Assembly (NCBI RefSeq): GCF_042662125.1
Contig: NZ_JBHSXL010000015.1
Location: 1-48,867, forward strand
DNA from: Halopenitus salinus
Lineage (GTDB): Archaea; Halobacteriota; Halobacteria; Halobacteriales; Haloferacaceae
Direction of reading: 5' to 3'
Length of the DNA: 48,867 nucleotides
Part shown: positions 40,738 through 48,867 of the stretch, piece by piece
Layout of the letters: every line of letters starts with the position of its first letter
Position numbering within the stretch: the stretch's first letter is position 1
The notes under the pieces: model-generated
Database searches by the model: none
What the model was told of the DNA's origin: nothing
Seen by the model: the letters and a program-made list of their open reading frames with translations, nothing else
Program-made: the position numbers and the translations under genes

Positions 40738-41438
40738 GCGGCTCCGACGTCGAGATCGACCACGAGGGCTTCGCCGAGGGCGAGGCCCCCGCCGAGAAGG
40801 TGACGGCGGTGTCCGGAACCGGGATCCCGGTCCGCGGAAACGACATCGACACCGACCAGATCATCCCGGCGCGGTTCATGAAGGTCGTCACCTTCGACGG
40901 GCTCGGCCAGTTCGCCTTCTTCGACCAGCGATTCGACGACGAGGACGAGGAGAAGGACCACCCGTTCAACGAGGAGCAGTACCAGGGGGCGAACGTCCTG
41001 GTCGTCAACGCCAACTTCGGGTGCGGCTCCTCGCGCGAACACGCCCCGCAGGCGTTGATGCGATGGGGAATCGACGCCGTCGTCGGCGAGTCGTTCGCGG
41101 AGATCTTCGCGGGCAACTGTCTCGCGCTCGGCATCCCGACGGTGACCGCCGACCAGGCGGACATCGAGGCGCTCCAGGACTACGTCGAGGAACACCCCGA
41201 CGCCGAGATCGACGTCGACGTCGAGAACGAGCGCGTCGTCTACGACGACGAGGAGATCGACGCCACGGTCAACGACGCACAGCGGAAGGCCCTCGTCGAG
41301 GGGGTCTGGGACACGACGGCGCTCATGGGCGCGAACGCGAACGCGGTCCGCGAGACCGCCCGCTCGCTCCCCTACGTTCCGGAGGATCACGTCTCCTCGC
41401 CGGACGAGGACGCTGACGCCGCGGCGGGGGACGACTGA
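40734..41438 (+). CDS. leuD: 3-isopropylmalate dehydratase, small subunit
   Basis: A 234-residue swivel-domain partner of LeuC. The family motifs are GNDIDTDQIIPARFMKVVTF near residue 36, and FGCGSSREHAPQALMRWGID, followed by FAEIFAGNCLALGIPTVTAD. The N-terminal 20 and C-terminal 20 residues are acidic tails. Start overlaps the leuC stop (ATGA), and leuB starts directly after its stop. Confidence 0.94.
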   Translation: MSGSDVEIDHEGFAEGEAPAEKVTAVSGTGIPVRGNDIDTDQIIPARFMKVVTFDGLGQFAFFDQRFDDEDEEKDHPFNEEQYQGANVLVVNANFGCGSSREHAPQALMRWGIDAVVGESFAEIFAGNCLALGIPTVTADQADIEALQDYVEEHPDAEIDVDVENERVVYDDEEIDATVNDAQRKALVEGVWDTTALMGANANAVRETARSLPYVPEDHVSSPDEDADAAAGDD

Positions 41439-42449
41439 ATGAGCGAGGAGATCGTCGTCATCGAGGGCGACGGCATCGGTCGGGAGGTCGTCCCGGCCGC
41501 CGTCGAGGTGCTCGATGCGATCGCGGACGACTCGGACGCGGTCGGCCCGTTCGAGTACGTCGAGGCCGACGCGGGCGATGCGGTCCTCGCGGAGACCGGC
41601 GAGGCGCTCCCCCGGGCGACCTACGACCTGGCGGCGAACGCCGACGCGACGCTGTTCGGGGCGGCCGGCGAGACGGCCGCCGACGTCATCCTCCCGCTTC
41701 GCGACGCCGTCGACTCGTTCGTCAACGTTCGGCCGGCGCGTGCGTACCCCGGCGTCGATGCCCTGCGCCCGGAGACGGACGTCGTCTTCCTGCGTGAGAA
41801 CACCGAGGGCGTCTACGCCGGCCACGAGGACCGCCTCTCCGCGGACCTCTCGACGCTCACGCGGGTGGTCACCGACTCCGCGTCCCAACAGCTCGCGGAG
41901 TTCGCCTGCGAGTTCGTCGAGGCCGGTCGCGGCCCCGACCACCGCGACGGCTTCACCGTCGCACACAAGGCGAACGTGATGCGCGAGACGGACGGTCGGT
42001 TCCGCGAGACGGTTCTCGAGGTCGCAGACGAGCGCGGCGTCGCGGCCGACGAGGAGCTGATGGACGCGTTCGCGACCAAGCTGCCCCTCGATCCGAGCCA
42101 GTACGGCGTCGTCGTCTGTCCGAACCTGGCCGGCGACGTGCTCTCGGACCTCGCGGCGGGGCTCGTCGGCGGGCTGGGACTGCTCCCCTCCGCGAACGTG
42201 GGCACCGACAACGGGCTCTTCGAGCCGGTCCACGGCACCGCGCCGGACATCGCCGGCGAGGGGATCGCGAACCCGACCGCCGCGATCCTCTCTGCGGCCA
42301 TGCTCCTCGAGCATCTCGGCTACACGGCGGCCGGCGGGCGGGTTCGGACCGCGGTCGAGTCCGTCCTCGCCGACGGCCCCCGGACCGGGGATCTCGGCGG
42401 GTCGGCGACGACGGCGGAGATGACCGACGCGATCATCGCACGGTTGTAG
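41439..42449 (+). CDS. leuB: 3-isopropylmalate dehydrogenase
   Basis: A 336-residue oxidative decarboxylase that makes 2-oxoisocaproate with NAD+. The motifs are IEGDGIGREVVPAAVEVL, the substrate loop VNVRPARAYPGV, LRENTEGVYAGHED, HKANVMRETDGRF, and YGVVVCPNLAGDVLSDLAAG with the metal Asp, then EPVHGTAPDIAGEGIANPTA for the nucleotide. It starts right at the leuD stop and closes the operon; a 27-base gap separates it from a convergent gene. Confidence 0.93.
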   Translation: MSEEIVVIEGDGIGREVVPAAVEVLDAIADDSDAVGPFEYVEADAGDAVLAETGEALPRATYDLAANADATLFGAAGETAADVILPLRDAVDSFVNVRPARAYPGVDALRPETDVVFLRENTEGVYAGHEDRLSADLSTLTRVVTDSASQQLAEFACEFVEAGRGPDHRDGFTVAHKANVMRETDGRFRETVLEVADERGVAADEELMDAFATKLPLDPSQYGVVVCPNLAGDVLSDLAAGLVGGLGLLPSANVGTDNGLFEPVHGTAPDIAGEGIANPTAAILSAAMLLEHLGYTAAGGRVRTAVESVLADGPRTGDLGGSATTAEMTDAIIARL

Positions 42450-42476
42450 ACCGCCTCGGGGGCGCCCCCTCGAACC

Positions 42477-43679
42477 CTACACCTTCTCGGCCAGCTGCTC
42501 TGCGACGTGTTCGCCGTAGGGGAGCGAGCAGGTCAACCCGGGCGAGACGGCGTTGAGGACGTGAACCGCGTCGTCGGTCTCGATCGACAGCGGATCCTTG
42601 ACGAGTTCGCCCTCGGCGCTCACGAGCTGGGCGCGGATGCCGGCGTAGCTCTTCTCCAAGTCCTCGCTTTTGACCTCGGGGACGAGCCGTCTGGAGGCCT
42701 CCGTGAACTTCCCCTTGCGGTAGGACTTGTTCAGCTCGGAGACCGCGACCGAAAGCATCGTCGGGGAGGCGAGGAGCCGCCGGAACCCCTCGTAGGTGAG
42801 CGTTTCGTACAGCTCACGGAGATCGACGTCCGTGTTCTCGTAGGCCTCGCGGCCGAACGCGAGGACCGCGTTCGGTCCGACGATCACCTTCCCGTCGGTC
42901 CGTCGGGTGTAGTGGACCCCGAGGAACGGCAGCTCCGGGTCCGGCGTCGGATAGATCATCGTCCGGCACAGGTGCGCCTTCTCGGGGGTAAGCTCGTAGT
43001 ACTCGCCGCGGAACGGGACGACCTGGTAGTCCTCGCCCACGCCGACCTGATGGGCCAGCGTGTCGGCGTGCAGTCCGGCGGCGTTGACCAGGTAGTCGGC
43101 CTCGACGTCGCTGTTGCTCGTGTGGATCCGGTACCCCTCGCCCGACCGATGGATCCGCGAGACGGCGTGGCCCATGTACAGGTCGACGCCGTCCTGCTGT
43201 GCCTCGCGGGCGAGGGTGTAGACGTACTGCTGGGAGTCGACGGAGGCCGCCTCGGGGGCATAAAGCGCCGCCTGCCCGACCGCGTGCGGCTCGTGTTCGC
43301 GGATCGCCGCCTGCGAGTCGAGCAGCTCGTAGGCGACCCCGTTGGCCTCCGCCTGTGCGGCGAGTTCCTCGAGGTGCGCCTCCTCGCGGTCGTCCTTTGC
43401 GACGACGAGCACGCCGCACTCCTCACACGGGATGTCGTGTTCCGCACAGTACTCCTTCATCCGGCTCGTCCCCTCCGTGGCGTACTCCGCTTTCACCGAG
43501 TCCGGAGGGTAGTTGAAGCCGGGATGTAACACGCCGGAGTTGCGCCCGCTCTGGTGTTCGGCGAGGTGGTACTCCTTCTCGAGGACGCACACGTCGAGGT
43601 CGGTCCGCTCCGCGAGGTGTTTCGCGGTCGACAGCCCGACACAGCCGCCGCCGATGACCGCGACGTCGTGGTGTATCAT
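42477..43679 (-). CDS. lhgO: FAD-dependent L-2-hydroxyglutarate oxidase-like protein
   Basis: A 400-residue flavoprotein. The N-terminal dinucleotide motif is VAVIGGGCVGLSTAKHL, followed by VCVLEKEYHLAEHQSGRNSG and HPGFNYPPDSVKAEY, typical of LhgO-type oxidases that convert L-2-hydroxyglutarate to 2-oxoglutarate and pass electrons to the membrane or oxygen. Later blocks are YLVNAAGLHADTLAHQ, VPFRGEYYEL and GPNAVLAFGREAY. The C-terminal GLTCSLPYGEHVAEQLAEKV is the FAD-binding end. It is convergent with leuB and upstream gene order is MFS transporter, aldolase, then the divergent regulator. A related 2-hydroxy acid is also possible as substrate. Confidence 0.85.
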   Translation of the reverse strand: MIHHDVAVIGGGCVGLSTAKHLAERTDLDVCVLEKEYHLAEHQSGRNSGVLHPGFNYPPDSVKAEYATEGTSRMKEYCAEHDIPCEECGVLVVAKDDREEAHLEELAAQAEANGVAYELLDSQAAIREHEPHAVGQAALYAPEAASVDSQQYVYTLAREAQQDGVDLYMGHAVSRIHRSGEGYRIHTSNSDVEADYLVNAAGLHADTLAHQVGVGEDYQVVPFRGEYYELTPEKAHLCRTMIYPTPDPELPFLGVHYTRRTDGKVIVGPNAVLAFGREAYENTDVDLRELYETLTYEGFRRLLASPTMLSVAVSELNKSYRKGKFTEASRRLVPEVKSEDLEKSYAGIRAQLVSAEGELVKDPLSIETDDAVHVLNAVSPGLTCSLPYGEHVAEQLAEKV

Positions 43680-43755
43680 CGACCGAGAGTAGCCATGACT
43701 GCCTAAAAAATCCGCCGCAACGTCGCCGAAGCGCCCGATCGATGATGCATCCCTC

Positions 43756-44934
43756 TCAGTATCCCAACCCGAGGACGTAGTTCACGACCACGGCCGCGAG
43801 GATCACGGCGAGGAGCCCGGAGAGGATGGAGAAGGCGGCGGACCACCCGACGGTGTCCGCCAGAAATCCCGTCGTCACCGACCCGAGCGCGCTGACGACC
43901 AGATAGACCGTTCTGACGAGGCCGAATCCCACGCCCTGTTCGTCCTCCGACAGCTCGTCGACGAACCGCGGCTCCACGGTGACGGCCATCCCGAGCCCGG
44001 TGCCGATCATGACGACCGCTGCAGCGATGCCGACCAGGCCCGGACCGACGACGAAAAGCGCCATGCCCGCCACGCTCGTGAGCAGGCTGACGCCGACGCC
44101 GAGATCCCGCTCGTAGTTGTCCGAGAGCGCGCCGAGGAGGGGCTTGGTCGCCGCCTGTACCACGAAGTACGACGAGAACACGACGCCGGCCGTCGTCGCG
44201 GACAGCCCCCGATGCGCGATGAGGAACGTCGGGAGGAACGACGCGACCCCCTGCCAGACGAACGCTCCCGTGCCCGCGATGACGGCGGTGAAGGCGATCG
44301 TCGGCCGCGAGAGCAGCTCGAGGACCGGCCCGATCCGCATCCGATCGCGCATCGGCTCGTCGGGACGTTGCGGCTCGCTCTCGCGGACGAACAGCGCGAA
44401 CGACGCGAAGACGGGAACCGCGACTATCGCCCCGATCGCGACGGCGGGCCGCCATCCGTAGCGCGTGCCGACCCACGCCGCCGCGACCGGGGCGATCAGT
44501 CCACCGGCGGGCGCGCCGATCGTGTGGATCCCGATCGCGGTCCCGATGTCGTCGTAGGTCCGCCAGAGCAGGGTCGTCGCGGTGCTGTAGTGGAGCCCCG
44601 CCACGGCACCCAACGCGATCACACAGAGGACGAAGGCCGGATAGACCGGAGAGACGGCGACGAGCAGGGCCATCACCCCCGTCCCGCCGACTGCCACGAG
44701 GATGATACGCCGCTCCCCGTATCGGTCCCCGAGGACCCCGCTCGGGAACTGCGAGAGCGCGTAGGCCATCCACATCCCGGTCAACGCGACGCCGATCACC
44801 GTGTTGGAGATCTCGAAGGCGTCGGTTATCCGCGGGACGACCGGGCTGATCGCGAGCCGTCCAACCATCGTCGCGAAGAACGCGAGCGTACAAAGCGAGA
44901 GAACGGTGTGTCTGTAGTGCCAACGCATGTCCAT
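43756..44934 (-). CDS. MFS transporter
   Basis: A 392-residue transporter with twelve membrane spans. The conserved MFS loop motif is GVLGDRYGERRIIL between spans 2 and 3, and a second, weaker copy lies in the other half (KPLLGALSDNYERDLGV). The two halves are joined by the charged loop RESEPQRPDEPMRDRMR. Its place between the LhgO-like oxidase and the DapA-family aldolase suggests uptake of an organic acid or sugar acid that these genes break down. Substrate unknown. Confidence 0.85.
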   Translation of the reverse strand: MDMRWHYRHTVLSLCTLAFFATMVGRLAISPVVPRITDAFEISNTVIGVALTGMWMAYALSQFPSGVLGDRYGERRIILVAVGGTGVMALLVAVSPVYPAFVLCVIALGAVAGLHYSTATTLLWRTYDDIGTAIGIHTIGAPAGGLIAPVAAAWVGTRYGWRPAVAIGAIVAVPVFASFALFVRESEPQRPDEPMRDRMRIGPVLELLSRPTIAFTAVIAGTGAFVWQGVASFLPTFLIAHRGLSATTAGVVFSSYFVVQAATKPLLGALSDNYERDLGVGVSLLTSVAGMALFVVGPGLVGIAAAVVMIGTGLGMAVTVEPRFVDELSEDEQGVGFGLVRTVYLVVSALGSVTTGFLADTVGWSAAFSILSGLLAVILAAVVVNYVLGLGY

Positions 44935-44997
44935 GAACGCGTCAGTTCACGCACCGGCCGACCGCATCCGTCGTCGGTTCCCGTCGTTCGGCGTTGT

Positions 44998-45939
44998 TCA
45001 TCGCGCGGTGGCGTGCTCGTCGGTGGCCTCGCGGATCCGTTCGTAATACTCCTCCGCCCGCCGTCGGTCCGTCTCCGAGAGTTCGACGAGCGGCTCCCTC
45101 ACCGGGCCGCCGTGGAGTCCCGCGAGGTCCATCGCGTGCTTGACCGCCGGGACGTTGTTCGCGGCCGCAAGGTCGTTTTCCTCGCCCGGCTCCTCCCGGA
45201 GGTTCTCGAACGGCCGGATCTGCTCGCGAAGCTCCCGCGCCCGATCCCACGCTTCCGCCTCGAGGGCGTCCATCAACGCGAGCACCTGCTCGGGCACGAA
45301 GTTTCCGATCCCGGTGGTGAACCCCTCTGCCCCCTCGACGGCGAAGGCGGGGGCGAACCGCTCCGCGATGCCGTTCGACCAGACGACGTCGGCGTCGATC
45401 GTTTCGACCATCTCGGAGAAGCCCTTGACGTCGTTCACCGCGTACTTCACGCCGACGACGTTCTCATAGCCCGTGATCTCCGCGAGCAACTCCCGAGTCA
45501 CCGCCGGACCTCGCTTGTACAGAACGACGCCGAGATCGGTGGATTCGACGATCTCCCGGTAGTAGTCGATCAGGCCGACCTGATGGATGTATGTGTGAAC
45601 CGGGTGCATGACCATGATCGCGTCCGCCCCGACGTCCTCGTAGGCGGACGCGAGCTCGATCGCGGTTTGGGTGCTCCCGCCGACGCCGCCGACGATCGTC
45701 GCCTCGTCGCCGACCGCCTCGGCCACGGTTTCGACCACCGCGACCCGTTCCTCGTTCGTCAACGAGTAGTACTCGCCCGTGTTTCCACAGGGGATGATCA
45801 CCCGCCCCCCGGCGTCGACGACGTGGCGAACGTTGCTCGCGAGCGCGTCGTGTCGGATCTCCTCGCCGCTCTCGTCGAACGGCGTCGGATTGGTGAAGGC
45901 GACGCCCCGAAGGTCGGATTTGATGCGTTGATACTGCAC
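44998..45939 (-). CDS. DapA-family aldolase/dehydratase
   Basis: A 313-residue (beta/alpha)8-barrel enzyme. The Schiff-base Lys165 is in GVKYAVND, the conserved Tyr141 in VVLYKRG, and the phosphate or carboxylate loop is CGNTGEYYSLTNEE. Proteins with this last loop often act on 2-keto acids (for example 2-keto-3-deoxy sugar acids), rather than making dihydrodipicolinate. I chose the GTG at 45939 because CATAAAG (45965-45971, TTTATG on the minus strand) lies about 27 bases before it; a GTG at 45960 is the longer option. The neighbouring IclR regulator and dehydrogenase point to a catabolic role. Confidence 0.82.
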   Translation of the reverse strand: MQYQRIKSDLRGVAFTNPTPFDESGEEIRHDALASNVRHVVDAGGRVIIPCGNTGEYYSLTNEERVAVVETVAEAVGDEATIVGGVGGSTQTAIELASAYEDVGADAIMVMHPVHTYIHQVGLIDYYREIVESTDLGVVLYKRGPAVTRELLAEITGYENVVGVKYAVNDVKGFSEMVETIDADVVWSNGIAERFAPAFAVEGAEGFTTGIGNFVPEQVLALMDALEAEAWDRARELREQIRPFENLREEPGEENDLAAANNVPAVKHAMDLAGLHGGPVREPLVELSETDRRRAEEYYERIREATDEHATAR

Positions 45940-45971
45940 GGACGTGTGAACTATCCGCACGCAGCATAAAG

Positions 45972-46014
45972 GTATCCGTCGACCGTTCGCTCACGGTCTA
46001 CCCGTATCCGTCGA
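45972..46014. promoter_or_regulatory. Candidate IclR operator region
   Basis: The 11-base word GTATCCGTCGA occurs at 45972-45982 and again at 46004-46014, 32 bases apart, about three helical turns. Between them GACCGT (45981) and ACGGTC (45993) make a 6-bp inverted repeat. The region lies between the divergent aldolase and IclR genes, so the IclR protein is the likely binder. Confidence 0.45.
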
Positions 46015-46100
46015 ATCTCGCTCCGATGTCGATTCTCGCCCCGGAATCACGTTCTCGTTTCGGGAACAGACTTATGTCGGTCGCGGAACTGCCGGCGCAC

Positions 46101-46865
46101 ATGACGACGGAACCGACGGGCAGACGGATCCGCGGCGTGCAGATCGGGGTCAGCGTCATCGAGCTGCTTCAACGGGAGGGAACGCTCGGGGTGACGGCGA
46201 TCGCGAACGAGCTCGGACACTCGAAGAGCACGGTCCACAGCCACCTCCGGACGCTTGCGGACGAGGGTCTCGTGGTCGCGGAGGACGGCGGATATCGGTT
46301 GAGTCTGAAGTTCCTCTCCATCGCGCGCGACGTCCGCGACCAGGTCGCGGACTACGACGTCATCGAGAACGAGGTCGACGAGCTGGCATTCGAGACCGGA
46401 GAGATCGTGCAGTTCGGAATCGAGGAGTACGAGCGCGTCTCCTACCTGTATAAGGCCGCCGGAGATCGGGCGGTCACGACCGCCTCCCGGATCGGGACCC
46501 AACAGCCCATTCACTCGACCGCGCTCGGAAAGACCATCCTCGCACACCTCCCCGCGGACCATCGCGAGGGGATCGTCGACGCCCTCGACCTCGACGGCCG
46601 TACTGAAACGACCATCACGGACCGCCAGGCCCTCCGAGAGGAGCTCGATCGGATCGTCGATCGCGGGTACGGCATCGACGACGAGGAGAACATCCAGGGG
46701 CTCCGCTGTGTCGCGGCGCCCGTTCTCGACGACGACGAGGTCCTCGGTGCGATCAGCATCTCCGGACCCTCGAGCCGAATCACCGACGAGCGGCTCCACG
46801 GCGACCTCGCCGACAGCGTACGGCGCGCGGCGAACGTGATCGAGTTGAACACGAAGTTCGGGTGA
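46101..46865 (+). CDS. IclR-family transcriptional regulator
   Basis: A 254-residue regulator. The N-terminal winged helix spans about residues 12-70 (GVSVIELLQREGTLGVTAIA, SKSTVHSHLRTLADEGLVVA). The C-terminal effector domain has the family pattern: EIVQFGIEEYERVSYLYKAA, then QPIHSTALGKTILAHLP and the ligand-pocket region GLRCVAAPVLDDDEVLGAISI. It would sense a small organic acid and control the divergent aldolase and its own downstream genes. The ATG at 46101 is chosen because ACTTATG lies about 27 bases upstream; an earlier in-frame ATG at 46026 adds an unlikely 25 residues. Confidence 0.9.
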   Translation: MTTEPTGRRIRGVQIGVSVIELLQREGTLGVTAIANELGHSKSTVHSHLRTLADEGLVVAEDGGYRLSLKFLSIARDVRDQVADYDVIENEVDELAFETGEIVQFGIEEYERVSYLYKAAGDRAVTTASRIGTQQPIHSTALGKTILAHLPADHREGIVDALDLDGRTETTITDRQALREELDRIVDRGYGIDDEENIQGLRCVAAPVLDDDEVLGAISISGPSSRITDERLHGDLADSVRRAANVIELNTKFG

Positions 46866-46910
46866 GTCGAACGGTATCGTTAATATCGAACGTCCGAATG
46901 GCTCCGACGG

Positions 46911-47981
46911 ATGCACACCGTTTCTCCCGACTCGCTGGAGGCGTTCGCACAGGTCGCGATCGAAGGATGCGGGGCGCCGTCCGGGATCGCGGAGACCGTG
47001 GCCCGCTCGCTCGTCTCCGCGGACCTCGTCGGCCACTCCTCACACGGCGTGGTCAGGCTTCCCTACTACGCCGCCCAGATCGACGACGGGGCGCTCGATC
47101 CCTCCGCGATGCCGGAACTCGAGGAAGCGGGCCCGTTCCACCGGATCGACGGCGGTGGCGCGTTCGGCCAGGTGACCGGTCGACGGGCGGTCGAGCTGGT
47201 CACGGAGACGGCGGCCGAACGCGGCGTCGGCATCGTCGGCGTTCACGACTCCGGTCACCTCGGTCGGATCGGCGAGTGGGCGGATATCGTCACGGACGAG
47301 GGGTACCTCTTCGCGTCGTGGGTCAACCTCCACGGCGGCGCCCAGCGGATAGCTCCTCACGGCACCGCCGACAGGCGGCTCGGGACGAATCCGATCACCT
47401 TCGGCGTGCCCAGCTTCGGGGCGCTCCCGTTCGATCCGATCTACGACGCGGCGACGAGCCAGATCGCCCACGGGAAGATCATCGAACGCGACGGGTCCGG
47501 CGAGCGGCTCCCCGAGGACTGGACGATCACGGAGACCGGCGAGCCGGTCGAGTACGCCGCCGACTTCGAGAACGAGGTCGGCGCGCTGTTGCCCCTCGGC
47601 GGCATCGAGACCGGCCACAAGGGGTTCGGCCTGGCGACGATGACCGAGCTGTTCGCGGCGATCATCGGCGGCGGCGCGGTCGCGACCGAGGCGGAGCAGA
47701 ACTGGGCCGGAAACGGCGCCGCATTCGTCGCCATCGATCCGACGGCCTTCACCACGCGGGAGGCGGTCGCCGAGCGCGTCTCCGGGCTCGCGCGCTTCCT
47801 CCGCTCTGCGGAACCGATCGAGGAGGGCGGGGAGGTCCTCCTGCCGGGCGAACCGGAGTACCGAACCGCGCGGGACCGGCGCGAGTCGGGCATCCCGCTC
47901 GAGGACGCCGTGGTCGAGAACCTCCGGGAGATCGCCGAGGATCTCGGCGTTCGGGCGTCGCTGCCGGAACCGCTTCGGTGA
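46911..47981 (+). CDS. Malate/L-lactate dehydrogenase-family oxidoreductase
   Basis: A 356-residue NAD(P)-dependent 2-hydroxyacid dehydrogenase of the Ldh_2 type, which includes sulfolactate, ureidoglycolate and 2,3-diketogulonate reductases. Family marks are DLVGHSSHGVVRLPYY with the conserved His, HDSGHLGRIGEWADIV, the nucleotide region RLGTNPITFGVP, and GHKGFGLATMTELFAAIIGG. The catalytic substrate cannot be told apart by eye. It begins 45 bases after the IclR gene, with TTAATA at 46875-46880 as a possible own promoter, and belongs to the same catabolic locus. Confidence 0.87.
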   Translation: MHTVSPDSLEAFAQVAIEGCGAPSGIAETVARSLVSADLVGHSSHGVVRLPYYAAQIDDGALDPSAMPELEEAGPFHRIDGGGAFGQVTGRRAVELVTETAAERGVGIVGVHDSGHLGRIGEWADIVTDEGYLFASWVNLHGGAQRIAPHGTADRRLGTNPITFGVPSFGALPFDPIYDAATSQIAHGKIIERDGSGERLPEDWTITETGEPVEYAADFENEVGALLPLGGIETGHKGFGLATMTELFAAIIGGGAVATEAEQNWAGNGAAFVAIDPTAFTTREAVAERVSGLARFLRSAEPIEEGGEVLLPGEPEYRTARDRRESGIPLEDAVVENLREIAEDLGVRASLPEPLR

Positions 47982-48098
47982 ACCGCCTCGCTTCCCCGTG
48001 GAACGCGTCTGGTCCGACGAGGCGACCGTACCGGCCCTCATCACCTCGAACGTCGAGGACCGTTCCGACGCGTCCGTCGACCGATTCGTCGGGAAGTC

Positions 48099-48867
48099 TC
48101 ACCGGGGCCGCGCGTCCGCGTCGGTCGGCGAGGGCGCCGCGAGTTCGCCGTTCTCGAAGGCGATCGGCTCGGGCTCTGCCACGACCCGCAGGTCGTCGCG
48201 CTCGCGCGCCTCCTCGAGGAGCGCCTCGGAGGCGTACATCCGCTCGAGGTGCATCGTGTCGGTCGCCCGGATCACGCGCGCGTCCCATCGATCGCGGACG
48301 CCGACGGTGGAGAGACACGCGAGGATCCCCGCCCGGTCGGTCTCGACGGTCGTGGGGATCCGGGCGTTCTCGACGCTCCCGGAGGTCACGGCGTTGATCG
48401 CGGTGTCCTCGACCTCGAGGTCACCCAGCAGGTCACGGTGGATGAAGTCGGCCTGGCCGACGCCCGCGGCGTTGCCGTGGGAGGCCGCCGTGAGCGACCG
48501 CGTGTAGATACGCCGGATGTCGGGGACCTCGGGCGACGGCTCGTTGAACGCCAACAGCCGACCGGTGACGTTCGTGTCCATCCCGGATCCGCTTATCTCC
48601 TTGCCCATCCGGTCGAAGACGACGAGATCGAGGTCGTCGAACGGCAGCGTGGGGAGCAGCTCGTAGGCGGTCTCGAGGAGTTCGGCCTCCCGGTCGAGGA
48701 ACCCCTCGGGCGGCACGCCCTCGATCTGCTCCGTCCGATCGCGTTGGTCCTCGAGGATGGCGACGCCGCCGACGACGGGGAGCTCCCCGAGGAGGCGTTC
48801 GGTGATCTCGGGGATCATGTTGCGGAAGCTCCAGTCGAGCGCCCACGCGTGGGCGGTCTTCGCGCCC
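48099..48867 (-). CDS. LarA-like (DUF2088-type) protein, partial
   Basis: The 3' part of a minus-strand gene; at least 255 codons lie in the window and the start is beyond the right edge, because the frame is open to the edge with protein-like sequence (GAKTAHAWALDWSFRNMIPE). Later parts are LVVFDRMGKEISGSGMDTNV and HGNAAGVGQADFIHRDLL. These resemble the family of nickel-pincer lactate racemase-like proteins, some of which act on other 2-hydroxy acids. I am not certain of the family. It converges on the Ldh-family dehydrogenase and would fit a hydroxy-acid catabolic locus. Confidence 0.5.
   Translation of the reverse strand, partial: GAKTAHAWALDWSFRNMIPEITERLLGELPVVGGVAILEDQRDRTEQIEGVPPEGFLDREAELLETAYELLPTLPFDDLDLVVFDRMGKEISGSGMDTNVTGRLLAFNEPSPEVPDIRRIYTRSLTAASHGNAAGVGQADFIHRDLLGDLEVEDTAINAVTSGSVENARIPTTVETDRAGILACLSTVGVRDRWDARVIRATDTMHLERMYASEALLEEARERDDLRVVAEPEPIAFENGELAAPSPTDADARPR

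Overview
The window is haloarchaeal chromosome, most like Halorubrum or a close relative. Flanks are GC-rich, proteins are acidic, many genes have a TATA-like box about 25-30 bases before the start codon (leaderless transcripts), and most recognisable products belong to haloarchaeal families. A 42-base run of N at 13154-13195 shows it is a draft assembly.

Left flank (1-13217): a DUF1405 membrane protein, then a type IV pilus-type operon (PilB3-like ATPase, PilC3-like platform protein, and five small proteins each with one N-terminal membrane segment), a DUF5787-like protein, and an orphan D12-class DNA adenine methylase.

Integrated element (13218-31610): AT-richer DNA bounded by a perfect 45-bp direct repeat. 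The right copy is the 3' part of an intact tRNA-Gly(UCC); the left copy is the displaced old tRNA end. A tyrosine integrase lies next to the tRNA. A HUH-type replication protein with two small upstream genes, a helicase-like protein and a 1.1-kb gene-free AT-rich stretch form a replication module. No capsid or spike gene was recognised, so it looks like an integrated rolling-circle plasmid or mobilizable element. Cargo is defence-like: HNH nuclease, OLD-family nuclease, type IIG restriction-modification enzyme, and a tightly coupled pair of a winged-helix-like protein and a HsdR-N nuclease. Several small unknown genes are also present.

Right flank (31637-48867): a Trm9-like methyltransferase, a degenerate metallo-beta-lactamase-like protein and a DUF5779-like protein; then the branched-chain amino acid cluster leuA, ilvB, ilvN, ilvC, a 22-codon coupling ORF, leuC, leuD, leuB; then a catabolic cluster (LhgO-like oxidase, MFS transporter, DapA-family aldolase, IclR regulator, Ldh-family dehydrogenase and a LarA-like protein cut by the window end).

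The most notable unlisted signal is a 39-codon leader ORF between leuA and ilvB. It has its own TATA-like box, half of its last 16 codons are Leu, Val or Ile, and a perfect 8-bp hairpin is built over its last codons and stop. This looks like an amino-acid-sensing leader for the ilv-leu operon. Two genes (leuA and the element's helicase) have conserved N-terminal sequence upstream of any usable in-frame start, which points to frameshifts or assembly errors.
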